From Mucilaginibacter sp. UBA4741 (GTDB lineage Bacteria > Bacteroidota > Bacteroidia > Sphingobacteriales > Sphingobacteriaceae): a DNA stretch of 14,263 nt. Made by a program: the position numbers and the translations under genes. The stretch lies in NCBI GenBank assembly GCA_002403905.1, contig DHIR01000193.1:1-14263 (forward strand). Reading direction: 5' to 3'. Of this stretch, positions 7,301 through 14,263 are shown in pieces (position 1 is the first letter of the stretch; the number at the start of each line of letters is the position of its first letter). The notes below the pieces were generated by a model that saw only the letters and a list, made by a program, of their open reading frames with translations, was not told the origin of the DNA and searched no databases.

Positions 7301-8798
7301 TATCAATATCAATAATATGGTATTAAAAGACGCGCATGGTGGCCAAGGAACAGCTATTGGGAAAATTGACCTGAATAATCTATCAAACCCAACGCTTGAT
7401 GTTGACTTGAAAGCTACCAACCTAATGGCGTTAAATACGGCTTTCAAGGATAATCACCAGTATTTTGGTACAGCCTATGCCACCGGCGATTTTAAATTTG
7501 CCGGCCCTGTTGATAACATGAATATCAATATTAAAGCCACCACCCAAGCCGGCACCATATTTAATATCCCGCTTAATACTTCAACAACCGTTAGCGATTA
7601 TGATTTTATAAAATTTGTAAGCCATAAAGATACAACCGGGCTCAAGATAGATAAGACTAAAGCATTTAACGGTGTAACTTTAAATTTAGAATTATCGGTT
7701 GATGAAAAATCTATTGTTAAGATTACTACTGATTATGGGGTATTAACCGGCTCTGGCCAGGCAAAAAATTTAACCCTGCGCATAAACAGCCTGGGCGATT
7801 TTGATATGTTTGGCGATTTCTTAATCACATCTGGTAAGTTTGAATTTACCGCTAAAAACTTTATCAGTAAAAACTTCTCGGTAAACCAGGGTGGCACCAT
7901 CCGCTGGACGGGTAACCCCAGCAATGCCGAAATTAACCTGCATGCCATTTACGAGGTACGTGCGACAACTAAACCGCTTTACGCGGCCGCCGGCTTTGCT
8001 GATGGCAAAAGTGGCAACACCGGTAATGTTACGGAGTTAGTACAAGCCGAGTTGATCATTACCAAATCCCTGATACATCCAGACATCAACTTTAATTTAA
8101 ACTTCCCTACCAACCCATCCATAAAAGATGATTTGGCAACCTACCTTGCTGATGCCAACAATCGCAATCAGCAGGCGTTAAGCGTTATTGTGACCCGTAA
8201 TTTTGCATCGGGCGGTAATAATAATATAACTAACCAGGTATTGGGCACAGCCAGTAGCGCGGTGAGCGAGTTTGCTTTTAATAAATTAAATAGCATTATA
8301 GCGCAATCAAATATTAATCACTTTGATTTTAACATACGCTCATTCAATGATGCCAGCGCATCATTGAAATTCTTAAATAACAGGCTGTTAATTAACGGAA
8401 GTTTATTTAATAATACCGGTAGCAATACATTATTTAATAACAGCACTACCTTATTAAATTCAAACTTTAATAACCTGACCAAGGATTTTGAAACATCATA
8501 CCTTATACGGCCGGATGGTACGCTTACAGCACGCTACTCTTACCGGGTATTAAATACTACTTTAAATGTTATTGACCAGTTAGCGCCGCAATATGTAAAC
8601 GGAGTCGGCCTTGTTTACCAACGCGATTTTGATACTTTTGGCGAGTTTATACGGAACATGTTTATCAGCAAACGCAAACGTGCCCTGGTTACCCCACTGG
8701 CAACACCAACAGGCACACCGTTATCGCCGGGCAACACTACAACTACTACCCCGCTTACACCTACGCAACCGGCAAAAAAAGACGAAGACGATAATTAA
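4305..8798 (+). CDS. tamB: TamB-like translocation/assembly module protein (DUF490 C-terminal domain), AsmA-like giant
   Basis: The protein has about 1497 residues. It has a single N-terminal membrane helix ([14 protein letters not shown]), then the family's [21 protein letters not shown] region and [23 protein letters not shown]. More than 1000 residues of beta-strand-rich repeats follow, as expected for the lipid-carrying groove of TamB/AsmA-type proteins. The C-terminal ~330 residues form the DUF490/TamB domain: [41 protein letters not shown], then [16 protein letters not shown]. The last ~40 residues are a Pro/Thr-rich, then acidic, tail. The family bridges inner and outer membrane and helps outer-membrane protein assembly or phospholipid transport. 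The start is uncertain: TTG at 4305 is the only canonical codon, yet the frame is open from 4254 and upstream codons encode VIKKVLKIALSIV, a basic stretch suiting the membrane helix. ATT at 4269 is a possible non-canonical start. The stop overlaps that of convergent ribBA by 4 bp. Confidence 0.92.
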   Translation: MFLLLAASILLLLFQYKPVQTWAAKKVTAYLSKKLGTEVNVKSLYIKPFTSVVLEDFYVLDKQRDTLVRAPKLTVELNGFSLFSSISDRKIDFALIQLDNGSIYLKNYVNRVTNLQFVLDSLKSKDTAKTTPGKPWTLTFEKSVINNFHFRFKDLKKHDKVNGINFDDLDVHNFSVVVNNMDLFHHLFMGDVQHLTLKEKGGFYLKDYTAVTTIDSNRILAQHLFIETPRSIIKNRLDMQFKSFKDFSDFTSKIYMDGNFRSSHISSTDIAFFTSGLEKVNFELGVDGHIQGAVNNLKATSLTITAGQATFVKGNFNLKGLPHWDKTFLDLKFNQIATNKKDLDYLYSHFTGDPKAVAPVIIGKFGNVNFTGKFKGLQNDFAASGTFKTQLGRFDPDIKLKTSKAGTPSYSGTVDAYDFNLGSLIGDTTIGRTTFKANIKGSGDAMKNLNENVSANIAYFNFKNYDYKNIAVNGTYAGKKIDAKLTINDKSIKFDGKGSLDFNPTLPVYNFAANVQDANLHTLKLIKDTIIISAQIKTKFSGDNLKNFEGNILLSPIRIIDPRNNYLLDSVYLSATGKGDSRLIAIQSDAIDGSIKGSYDLATLPSYFKTIAKKYIPSLQTDITPPKPQNFELNLKIKNLDPLTAIFLPDLKIPEQGTFIGKFNSVDKTASINGYIKTITYKKIVFHDFILDESTSGDYLGINLSLKQIDLSKDLFIKNIDITNFINKDSLKFNIKLADKDAANQLDLYGLVQFGKDTTAKLMLLPSDIILEHQKWRLQEQVRIRLLDGKTQVEGFELSNGAQRARIDGFISDNPADKLKLSFSKFSMGTLDELTKASDIKLSGTMNGDVLFSSILKSPGIDAHLNIDSFKMNKTMVGNIKVVSNLDNERSRANVNINILNRGLETLNIGGAYYLGKGTDDKLDFDVKMTQTEAIIFEPFVKSLVTNLQGTVSTNLKLTGSLAKPELNGDVTLANTGVTINYLKTSYTVNDKLSVNNSVININNMVLKDAHGGQGTAIGKIDLNNLSNPTLDVDLKATNLMALNTAFKDNHQYFGTAYATGDFKFAGPVDNMNINIKATTQAGTIFNIPLNTSTTVSDYDFIKFVSHKDTTGLKIDKTKAFNGVTLNLELSVDEKSIVKITTDYGVLTGSGQAKNLTLRINSLGDFDMFGDFLITSGKFEFTAKNFISKNFSVNQGGTIRWTGNPSNAEINLHAIYEVRATTKPLYAAAGFADGKSGNTGNVTELVQAELIITKSLIHPDINFNLNFPTNPSIKDDLATYLADANNRNQQALSVIVTRNFASGGNNNITNQVLGTASSAVSEFAFNKLNSIIAQSNINHFDFNIRSFNDASASLKFLNNRLLINGSLFNNTGSNTLFNNSTTLLNSNFNNLTKDFETSYLIRPDGTLTARYSYRVLNTTLNVIDQLAPQYVNGVGLVYQRDFDTFGEFIRNMFISKRKRALVTPLATPTGTPLSPGNTTTTTPLTPTQPAKKDEDDN

Positions 8799-9997
8799 TG
8801 ATCGCGCATGATGGTATGATCCATCTTGTCGCGTTTAGTTTTTAGGTATGCCTCGTTATGTGGGTTTGAAGCAATTTCGATAGGGATATTTTCAACCACC
8901 TCTAATCCGTACCCGATCAAACCGGCCCGCTTTTTAGGATTGTTGCTCATTAAACGCATTTTTGATATGCCCAGGCTGCGCAGTATTTGCGCGCCAATAC
9001 CATAGTCGCGCTCGTCCATACCAAAACCAAGTTTAATATTAGCCTCGACGGTATCAAAGCCATTATCCTGTAGATTATAAGCTTTTAATTTATTTACAAG
9101 GCCAATACCCCGGCCCTCCTGGTTCATATATATAATGGCGCCTTTACCCTCTTTAGCTATCATCTCCATTGATTTGTGCAGCTGTGGGCCGCAATCACAA
9201 CGGCATGATCCAAATATATCACCTGTAACACATGAGCTGTGTACACGCACTAAAATTGGTTCGTTGGGTTCCCAGGTACCTTTCACCAAAGCAATATGGT
9301 TTTCGCTGGTATTGAGTTGTGTATAAGCTATCATTTCAAAATCACCCCATTCGGTAGGCAGCCTTACAGCTACTTCCTTCTTGATCATGGTCTCAACATC
9401 CAGCCTATAAGCGATAAGGTCTTTTATTGATACTATTTTAAGGTCGTATGTCTTGGCTATTTCTAATAGTTCAGGCAGGCGGGCCATATCGCCGTTTTCG
9501 GTCATTATTTCGCATATAACCCCCGCAGGTTCTAATCCTGCCAATACAGCAAAATCAATAGTTGCCTCGGTATGCCCGGCCCTGCGCAATACACCGCCAT
9601 TTTTTGCAATCAGCGGGAATATGTGTCCCGGCCTTCCTAAATCCTCTGGCTTGGTAGCCGGGTCAATTAAAGCCATTACCGTTTTTGATCGATCAGTAGC
9701 CGATATGCCGGTAGTACAACCTTCAAGCAGATCAACAGAAACTGTAAAATTGGTTTCGTATGATGTTGTGTTATGGCTCACCATGGGCTCCAGTTCAAGC
9801 TCTGTAGCACGTTGTTGTGTAATTGGCGCGCAAACCAGTCCACGACCATGATGTACCATAAAGTTTATAGCTTCTGGCGTGGCATAGTGTGCAGCCGTTA
9901 AAAAGTCACCCTCGTTCTCTCTATCCTCGTCATCAACAACAATTATAATTTTACCCGCTTTTATAGCTTCTATGGCTTCTGGTATGGTGTTTAGCAT
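8795..9997 (-). CDS. ribBA: Bifunctional 3,4-dihydroxy-2-butanone-4-phosphate synthase / GTP cyclohydrolase II (RibBA)
   Basis: This 400-residue fusion supplies both precursors of riboflavin in the cytoplasm. The N-terminal RibB domain (about 1-200) turns ribulose 5-phosphate into dihydroxybutanone phosphate. It shows [13 protein letters not shown] at 20-32 with the acidic metal site, [11 protein letters not shown] at 50-60, GRPGHIFPL at 121-129 and [14 protein letters not shown] from 142 with the second metal His. The C-terminal RibA domain (about 206-400) opens the GTP ring. It shows [13 protein letters not shown] then CRCDCG, with zinc ligands Cys256, Cys267 and Cys269, followed by NQEGRGIGL and [12 protein letters not shown]. 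All key residues of both domains appear present, so both activities are expected. It is the last gene of the minus-strand run, but a 114-bp spacer with its own promoter-like site separates it from the glycosyltransferase gene. Its stop overlaps the convergent tamB stop through a shared TTAA. No FMN riboswitch is recognisable upstream. Confidence 0.97.
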   Translation of the reverse strand: MLNTIPEAIEAIKAGKIIIVVDDEDRENEGDFLTAAHYATPEAINFMVHHGRGLVCAPITQQRATELELEPMVSHNTTSYETNFTVSVDLLEGCTTGISATDRSKTVMALIDPATKPEDLGRPGHIFPLIAKNGGVLRRAGHTEATIDFAVLAGLEPAGVICEIMTENGDMARLPELLEIAKTYDLKIVSIKDLIAYRLDVETMIKKEVAVRLPTEWGDFEMIAYTQLNTSENHIALVKGTWEPNEPILVRVHSSCVTGDIFGSCRCDCGPQLHKSMEMIAKEGKGAIIYMNQEGRGIGLVNKLKAYNLQDNGFDTVEANIKLGFGMDERDYGIGAQILRSLGISKMRLMSNNPKKRAGLIGYGLEVVENIPIEIASNPHNEAYLKTKRDKMDHTIMRDH

Positions 9998-10036
9998 TTT
10001 ATCATATTTGGCAGCTTCATATTTAACAATACGCAG

Positions 10037-10058
10037 CTTATAACAACAAAGTTATAAG
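10037..10058 (-). promoter_or_regulatory. Candidate ribBA promoter -7 element inside a perfect 8-bp palindrome
   Basis: CTTATAAC (10037-10044), six bases, then GTTATAAG (10051-10058) form a perfect inverted repeat. On the minus strand the sequence TAACTTTG (10054 to 10047) fits the Bacteroidota TAnnTTTG -7 element and lies about 50 bp ahead of the ribBA ATG. No clear -33 TTTG is seen at the right spacing, and there is no T-run that would make the hairpin a terminator. The overlap suggests an operator, but this is inference. Confidence 0.4.
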
Positions 10059-10111
10059 ATAATAAAAATATTCGGGTCTGTGCTTTGTAAATAATAATGG
10101 CATTAGATTTT

Positions 10112-11800
10112 TTAACGGGCCTTTATAGTGCAGTTATAGATGTTACTGTTAAAATGCACGGTTTTTTGGCCCATTGTTACAAATGAAAGTACATATCTGT
10201 ATTCGCCGGCCTGGGCAGGGGTCATAAATTTAAAATTAAATGGTGTTTCATCAGCTATATCCAGGGCATTATTATATTGATAATAGGTAGGTATGTTGGT
10301 TTTATTATTGATAAGTACCAACACTAAATAAGCGCCTTTTATTTTAAATAATTTTCTTTCAAGAAGGTTTAATTTACTTTTGATGGATACCTGCAGAACA
10401 GCGGTTGCCGATGCAACTAAAGCTGTAGCATCTAATACCTTTACTTTTATATTATTAAAAGATGCAAACTCGGGGATGATGGTAATGAAATACTTGTTTC
10501 CGTGGGGTACGTTTACATCTTCGCTTGATTTGTCAATTGGCCCGTCAGAAACATAGCTAACAGCCTTTCCCTCAAATTTTTCTTCCAGTTGGGGCAGATA
10601 ATTGTATTGTGTTTTTTTAAACCAGATATCATTTACGGCAAAACATTCATCATGGGTATAAAACCTAAAATATGAAGGCTCATTGTACATATTACTAAAA
10701 ACCAAAGGATAACCTTTTGACTTAGCTTTTAGCATAGATACCATCAATTTTGGATTTTTATCGTTAAAGTTTGATATCGGCCTAAAATCAAAGATCAAAT
10801 TCAGCCTGAAAAGTATAACCACTATCAGGTTGAAGATCAAAGCCCCATAGATAAATTTCTTATTGATCTTAATAGATTCGGTATACAAATATGCCAGGCA
10901 AAGCATAGCGGGAAATGCTATGGCGGTCCAATGCACATTTACCATTTCGTTTAACGATGAAAGCAAAAAGAAAAGGAAAACCCCTATCACATTGTACTTT
11001 AGCGCTTTTTGAAACTGATTTTTGGGTTTATATAAAATACTGAACAGCAACAAAATTACCGGCCCGGTAACCGCAGCCTGTTCGCCCAGGTAACTTAACA
11101 CATGTTGTATATCAAATGCGTTGGCCCGCTCAAAAAACTGGAAAATTATAGTGGGGTAACCATTTTGCGCTTCCCAATAAACATGGGGTATATATAAAAG
11201 TACAGCTATTGCAAAAACAATATAAAACGACCTTTTAAAAACCAGTCGCCTGTTAGATAATATGGTAAAGCCAACTAATAATATACCGTGATATTTAGAG
11301 TATAATAGTAACGCGGTTACTATGCCTAATATAGCTGCATTTAAAAAGCTATCTGCATTTAAATACCTGCGATAAGTGTAAAGGAACAATACTGCAAAAA
11401 ACAGCATTGGCGTATCCGGGATAGCCAAAAACGAGTATAGATTCAAGAATATTGACGAAAGCAGTAACAGCGATATCAGCCTAAAATTAATGGACTTTTC
11501 GGCCTCGCCCTCTATAATTTTATAAATGAGGTAAAAAGTTAAACTGCCAATTATCGAGCTTAATAACCTAACCCCTATTTCATTATTAAATATGGAGCTG
11601 CCTATTTTTATTAAAAAAGCTATCATAGGCGGATGATCAAAGTACCCCCAGCTGGGGTATTGAGCATATAGCCAGTAATAAGGTTCGTCATTTAATAAAG
11701 GCGAGAATAGTGACTGTGCAAAATTTACAATTAACATAAATCCAAAAAGCCACCAAGCCTTATCAGCAAAAAAATATTTTGTTACTCTATTTGATTGCAT
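10112..11800 (-). CDS. Glycosyltransferase family 39 / ArnT-like integral membrane protein
   Basis: The 562-residue protein has an N-terminal multi-helix membrane region (roughly residues 16-360, about ten helices) and a C-terminal, probably periplasmic, domain of ~200 residues. The first periplasmic loop has the hallmark acidic pair, LNDEPYYWLYAQYPSWGYFDHPPM at 36-59 (Asp38-Glu39 plus the GYFDHPP motif), as in ArnT and the PMT_2 superfamily. These enzymes transfer a sugar from a polyprenyl-phosphate carrier to lipid A, another glycan or a protein at the outer face of the inner membrane. The acceptor and sugar cannot be told from sequence. The gene lies 57 bp downstream of the LptF/G-type permease gene on the same strand, which suggests an envelope-glycan or LPS role. 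The ATG at 11800 is followed directly by a short basic start and the first helix, so the start looks sound. No Shine-Dalgarno is obvious. Confidence 0.87.
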   Translation of the reverse strand: MQSNRVTKYFFADKAWWLFGFMLIVNFAQSLFSPLLNDEPYYWLYAQYPSWGYFDHPPMIAFLIKIGSSIFNNEIGVRLLSSIIGSLTFYLIYKIIEGEAEKSINFRLISLLLLSSIFLNLYSFLAIPDTPMLFFAVLFLYTYRRYLNADSFLNAAILGIVTALLLYSKYHGILLVGFTILSNRRLVFKRSFYIVFAIAVLLYIPHVYWEAQNGYPTIIFQFFERANAFDIQHVLSYLGEQAAVTGPVILLLFSILYKPKNQFQKALKYNVIGVFLFFLLSSLNEMVNVHWTAIAFPAMLCLAYLYTESIKINKKFIYGALIFNLIVVILFRLNLIFDFRPISNFNDKNPKLMVSMLKAKSKGYPLVFSNMYNEPSYFRFYTHDECFAVNDIWFKKTQYNYLPQLEEKFEGKAVSYVSDGPIDKSSEDVNVPHGNKYFITIIPEFASFNNIKVKVLDATALVASATAVLQVSIKSKLNLLERKLFKIKGAYLVLVLINNKTNIPTYYQYNNALDIADETPFNFKFMTPAQAGEYRYVLSFVTMGQKTVHFNSNIYNCTIKAR

Positions 11801-11824
11801 TTATTTACCATTAAGATTTAATTA

Positions 11825-11869
11825 GTTGACATAATAGAACTATAAAAACTCTATTAACTATTTTTCAAC
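11825..11869 (-). other. Nested inverted repeat at the 3' end of the LptF/G-type gene
   Basis: TAATAGA (11832-11838) pairs perfectly with TCTATTA (11850-11856) across an 11-bp spacer. An outer pair, GTTGA (11825-11829) with TCAAC (11865-11869), encloses it. The structure spans the permease stop codon and most of the 57-bp gap to the glycosyltransferase gene. It is AT-rich and lacks a T-run after the stem on the minus strand. It could be a processing or attenuating stem-loop between two co-transcribed genes; its stability is unproven. Confidence 0.35.
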
Positions 11870-13303
11870 GCCGTCTTCCTTTTTATTTAGTTTGAAAAGG
11901 TTATTGAAAAAACGTTTGTATAATTCCATATCAAATAATGCAGAATCGGTAGCTGCTTTATAGGACAAGAATATACCTATCGGGGTTATAACTATGATGG
12001 ATATCCACGCCCCGACAATGCCCGATAAACTACCCTCATGCGCGGATTTCTCTCCGATAGTTTTAATGATATAAAACAGCAGGAAGAAGATCACCGAAAT
12101 AACTACCGGCAAACCCAACCCGCCTTTACGGATAATTGCCCCCATTGGTGCCCCAATTAAAAACAGCGCTATACATGATACCGAAAGCGTAAACTTTACC
12201 TGGTATTGCGCATAAGCACTTCGCCGGTTTTTTACCAGTTCGTCCATACGATCGGCACGTGCTTTCATCAAGTCCTGGATGGACCTGGCTTCGCTTATGG
12301 CGTTGGTAATATAGCTTGATTTTGCAGAGTTATCACCATAATCCATAGCGCCATGTTTATAGGCAACATAAGTTTTTAAAGCGTCTGACTTTGCGGGTAT
12401 AGAAAAGTATTTAATAAAGGCCGTGGTTACCTGGTAATTGGCCTTGCCTGTGCTATCGATAAGTCGGCTCATAAGCCTCATGGTATCTTTTAACAGCCTT
12501 CTGTCCATCATCTGGAAAGCTTTGCTAAAACCATTTTCGTCGGTACGCTTAAATGCAAGCCCGGTTAGGTCAAGCTTATCACGGCGCGATTTAAACCTGG
12601 AACGGGTAAATACCTGGCGCGGATTTGGATTAAAATTATTGCCACCAGGCTGTTCTGAATAACTTATACCATCTTCAAGCTCGATGACCAAATAACGGTT
12701 ATCGTTCGAGCGGTACATCCTGCCTGTTTTTGCTTTCATTACGTATGCCGGTCCACTATCTGTAGCTTTTTTATAGATAGTAAGGCCGTGCAATGTTTGC
12801 CCGTCCTCATCTTTTTTATCTACACGGATAGTAAAGTTGGGGAAACTGTTGCTAAATACACCCTCGGGCAAAAAATTGGCCGACTTTTGGTTACGGGCAT
12901 CGTACAATAAAGAGAAATATTTAAGATTGGCCTTTGGCAGCATATAATCAGAAAAGAAGAACGCGCTGACACTTAGTAACACCACTACCACAAACATGGG
13001 GTATACCGCCCGGTTTAATGATATACCTGCAGATTTAATAGCAACCAGCTCATAGTTTTCGCCCAGGCTGCCATAGGTCATAATGGATGACAGTAATACA
13101 GATAACGGCAGCGCCATAGCCACATTTGTAGCCGAGGCATATAGCATTAACTCTAAAATAACAGGTATTTCAAAGCCTTTACCTATTAGGTCATCAATGT
13201 ATTTCCACAGAAATAGCATTAGCAACACAAACATCACTATCATAAAGGTCACTAAAAATGGCCTGATGAAAGATTTGAGTAATAAAAGGTGCAGCTTCTT
13301 CAC
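11858..13303 (-). CDS. LptF/LptG-family permease (YjgP/YjgQ), lipopolysaccharide export
   Basis: This 481-residue protein has the six-helix layout of LptF/LptG. Helices lie at about 13-34, 55-76 and 99-119; a large periplasmic domain spans about 120-365; further helices are at about 373-389, 396-415 and 427-447. The cytoplasmic coupling segment between helices 2 and 3 (MTYGSLGENYELVAIKSAGIS) is the best-conserved family signature and contacts the LptB ATPase. GAPMGAIIRKGGLGLPVVIS after helix 4 is also typical. LptF and LptG with LptB2 pull LPS from the inner membrane and pass it to LptC/LptA. I cannot decide between LptF and LptG from one protein. The periplasmic domain is longer than in enterobacterial homologues. 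The start is GTG at 13303, and a TAnnTTTG element lies 5 bp before it. The gene follows the START-like gene by 29 bp and precedes the GT39 gene by 57 bp. Confidence 0.92.
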   Translation of the reverse strand: MKKLHLLLLKSFIRPFLVTFMIVMFVLLMLFLWKYIDDLIGKGFEIPVILELMLYASATNVAMALPLSVLLSSIMTYGSLGENYELVAIKSAGISLNRAVYPMFVVVVLLSVSAFFFSDYMLPKANLKYFSLLYDARNQKSANFLPEGVFSNSFPNFTIRVDKKDEDGQTLHGLTIYKKATDSGPAYVMKAKTGRMYRSNDNRYLVIELEDGISYSEQPGGNNFNPNPRQVFTRSRFKSRRDKLDLTGLAFKRTDENGFSKAFQMMDRRLLKDTMRLMSRLIDSTGKANYQVTTAFIKYFSIPAKSDALKTYVAYKHGAMDYGDNSAKSSYITNAISEARSIQDLMKARADRMDELVKNRRSAYAQYQVKFTLSVSCIALFLIGAPMGAIIRKGGLGLPVVISVIFFLLFYIIKTIGEKSAHEGSLSGIVGAWISIIVITPIGIFLSYKAATDSALFDMELYKRFFNNLFKLNKKEDGVEK

Positions 13304-13307
13304 GTTA

Positions 13308-13315
13308 CAAAAATA
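13308..13315 (-). promoter_or_regulatory. TAnnTTTG-like element just upstream of the LptF/G-type GTG start
   Basis: Read on the minus strand this is TATTTTTG, a match to the Bacteroidota -7 consensus. It ends only 4 bp before the GTG at 13303. If used, transcription would begin at about the start codon and give a nearly leaderless mRNA, or the true start would lie further downstream. No -33 TTTG is evident, so a chance match in AT-rich DNA is possible. Confidence 0.25.
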
Positions 13316-13332
13316 ACGAAATAATTAAAGCT

Positions 13333-13713
13333 TTATGCGCCCAGTACGCTAATAAGGTATTGTATCTGGTTATCCCAGATCAGTTTGCGCTCGCCAATAG
13401 TTTCTTCGGTGGCAAAATCAGTAACACTTAAAGCAACATCGTTGGTAAGCTCGTCCTGTATTATTTCCATTTCGAAATAGCACTGCGGCTCGTCATCATC
13501 CCATTTAAATTTTACCAGTTTGTTTTCTTTTATAGCCATTAGCTTGGCCTTTTGCTGTTCACCATCCCAGGTAAAGGTATAAATCTGGTCGCGTACGCTT
13601 ACATCATCAGCAAACCATTGGGTAAGCCCGTTGGGCTCATTTAGGAAAGTATATAATATTCGTGGCGACGATTTTATTTCATACTCAATATTAAATTTTT
13701 TCTTCTCAGACAT
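13333..13713 (-). CDS. START-like / SRPBCC (AHSA1-related) domain protein
   Basis: The 126-residue protein is a single START-like helix-grip domain. It begins KKKFNIEYEIKSSPRILYTFLNEPNGLTQWFADDV, the strand-helix-helix opening with the L-x-x-WF-A-D motif shared with AHSA1 (Aha1-like) proteins. It continues with alternating beta strands (YTFTWDG, AKLMAIKENKLVKFKW, CYFEMEI, VALSVTDFA) and ends in the long C-terminal helix (RKLIWDNQIQYLISVLG) that caps the ligand cavity. Such proteins in Bacteroidota are short, soluble and of unknown ligand. The 29-bp gap to the LptF/G-type gene on the same strand suggests co-transcription, making this the first gene of that run. Upstream is a 105-bp spacer shared with the divergent tRNA gene, containing the palindrome GGCTTAAGCC at 13732-13741. 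The ATG at 13713 is well placed before MSEKKK. Confidence 0.88.
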   Translation of the reverse strand: MSEKKKFNIEYEIKSSPRILYTFLNEPNGLTQWFADDVSVRDQIYTFTWDGEQQKAKLMAIKENKLVKFKWDDDEPQCYFEMEIIQDELTNDVALSVTDFATEETIGERKLIWDNQIQYLISVLGA

Positions 13714-13780
13714 AAGGGGTCTATAATTCAGGGCTTAAGCCACAATATTAACATTTTTTCTAAAGGAAACGAATTTTCCC

Positions 13781-13806
13781 TATATTTGCAAACCTTTTTA
13801 AAAAGG
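13781..13806 (+). promoter_or_regulatory. Candidate tRNA promoter -7 element followed by a 14-bp perfect palindrome
   Basis: TATATTTG at 13781-13788 fits the Bacteroidota TAnnTTTG -7 element and lies 30 bp before the tRNA 5' end. The self-complementary CCTTTTTAAAAAGG follows at 13793-13806, about where transcription would start. No TTTG is seen at the expected -33 position, though the upstream region is T-rich. Confidence 0.5.
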
Positions 13807-13818
13807 CAACCATATTAT

Positions 13819-13892
13819 GGCGGGGTAGCTCAGATGGTTAGAGCGTAGGATTCATAACCCTAAGGTCGGCAGTTCGATCCTGCTCCCCGCTA
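13819..13892 (+). tRNA. tRNA with anticodon CAT, most likely elongator tRNA-Met
   Basis: A full cloverleaf can be drawn. The acceptor stem GGCGGGG (13819-13825) pairs with CCCCGCT (13885-13891), with a terminal G-U wobble. The D stem is GCTC/GAGC. The anticodon stem TAGGA/CCCTA has an A-C mismatch next to the loop TTCATAA, with the anticodon CAT at 13853-13855. The T arm is GGCAG-TTCGATC-CTGCT and the discriminator is A13892. The bases after it are CCT, so CCA is not encoded. G1 opposes U72 and the anticodon stem lacks three G-C pairs, which argues against an initiator. A lysidine-modified tRNA-Ile2 is a less likely alternative. Confidence 0.95.
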
Positions 13893-14263
13893 CCTGACTG
13901 GGCAAGTCGACTTTTACAGTTGATTTGCCCTTATTTTTTGCCTCAAAAAGTGCCCTCACGCTATCAAAAACGCGGATTGCTTCATTAACCCTCGTAGTTC
14001 GATGTTGCTCGCCATCAAAAGTGAGATTTTCGGGGTACATCGAACTAATGATATGCCTTTTACCCTGAGGATCAGCATTTTGATATATTTCAGGCAATCT
14101 TGCCATATTATTCAAAGCCTTATCTAAAAGCGGCCCGATGCCGCTTGATTTACTGGACAATTCAACCAGCTTTCCTTCAATTATTGATACCTGCCGCTCG
14201 CAATCATGCTTAATATCCCGGTAGTCAGAAGCATCTAGCTACTTATCTATAATATTTAAAGCA
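13852..14263 (-). pseudogene. Degraded C-terminal part of a serine site-specific recombinase, running into tRNA antisense
   Basis: On the minus strand from the window edge, the frame reads ALNIIDK, a TAG stop (14239-14241), then LDASDYRDIKHDCERQ and a coiled-coil-like stretch. LLDKALNNMARLPEIYQNAD, KRHIISSMYPENLTFDG and TARVNEAIRVF-like residues follow. These match my recollection of the C-terminal region of large serine recombinases (resolvase plus recombinase domains) common in Bacteroidota. The catalytic domain lies beyond the right edge. The in-frame TAG sits in otherwise good family sequence, so the gene looks inactivated. The first in-frame start after the TAG is TTG at 14160, which would give only a 102-residue fragment. 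The last residues, GSRIELPTLGL, are the antisense translation of the tRNA and end at a TGA in its anticodon loop. The genuine recombinase end is therefore unclear. Confidence 0.7.
13900..13939 (+). terminator. Rho-independent terminator downstream of the tRNA
   Basis: GGGCAA (13900-13905) pairs with TTGCCC (13925-13930). The stem extends inward by about six more pairs including two G-U, over a seven-base loop, and is followed by TTATTTTTT (13931-13939). It starts 7 bp after the tRNA. It also lies inside the 3' coding part of the recombinase remnant on the other strand, for which no T-run is present. Confidence 0.85.

Noticed and set aside
4625..7948. Several minus-strand frames of 60-132 codons
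   Set aside because: All lie opposite the tamB-like gene and show no domain, start signal or plausible composition.
8611..8811. Plus-strand 66-codon frame near the tamB end
   Set aside because: It overlaps the tamB C-terminus in another frame and has no recognisable features.
9453..9851. Plus-strand 132-codon frame
   Set aside because: It is antisense to the conserved RibB domain of ribBA.
9998..10111. FMN riboswitch upstream of ribBA
   Set aside because: The 114-bp spacer is AT-rich and lacks the conserved helices and junction sequences of that element.

Overview
The window looks like a chromosomal segment from a Bacteroidota bacterium, most likely family Sphingobacteriaceae (Mucilaginibacter/Pedobacter-like). 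This rests on protein style (a TamB-like giant, a bifunctional RibBA, an LptF/G permease with an enlarged periplasmic domain, a START-like SRPBCC protein), on TAnnTTTG promoter elements in place of a sigma70 -10 box, on weak or absent Shine-Dalgarno sequences, and on AT-rich intergenic repeats. No database search was possible; all family calls come from reading motifs.

Layout. (1) 1-1336, minus strand: a TolC-type outer-membrane efflux protein that runs off the left edge. (2) 1337-1445: a divergent intergenic region filled by a 14-bp tandem/inverted repeat. (3) 1446-2069, plus: a short NodB-type polysaccharide deacetylase whose last codons and stop lie in a C-rich/G-rich interspersed palindrome. 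(4) 2175-2770, plus: a toxin-antitoxin-like pair, a 68-aa antitoxin-like protein followed by a PIN-domain (VapC-like) protein. The PIN frame is intact but has no ATG/GTG/TTG start; an ATA sits where the start should be. (5) 2781-2990, minus: a 69-aa two-helix membrane protein. (6) 3083-4087, minus: tsaD, bracketed on both sides by arrays of an octamer repeat. (7) 4305-8798, plus: a very large TamB/DUF490 protein. (8) 8795-13713, minus: a same-strand gene run read right to left as START-like protein, LptF/LptG-type permease, GT39/ArnT-like glycosyltransferase and ribBA. (9) 13819-13892, plus: a tRNA with anticodon CAT and a strong terminator. (10) 13852-14263, minus: the degraded 3' end of a serine recombinase whose frame runs into the antisense of that tRNA, continuing past the right edge.

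How the genes fit together. Several products serve the cell envelope: TolC (export), LptF/G (LPS transport), the GT39 enzyme (polyprenyl-phosphate-sugar transfer at the periplasmic face), TamB (lipid or outer-membrane protein traffic) and possibly the deacetylase. tsaD and ribBA are housekeeping genes for t6A tRNA modification and riboflavin synthesis. The accessory parts are the toxin-antitoxin pair, the recombinase remnant at the tRNA, and the repeats.

I do not see a clearly new multi-gene system. The observations most worth checking are the single base at 2380 that would explain both the missing toxin start and a shortened antitoxin, the octamer repeats flanking tsaD, the tRNA/recombinase junction, the unclear start of tamB, and the palindrome over the likely ribBA promoter.
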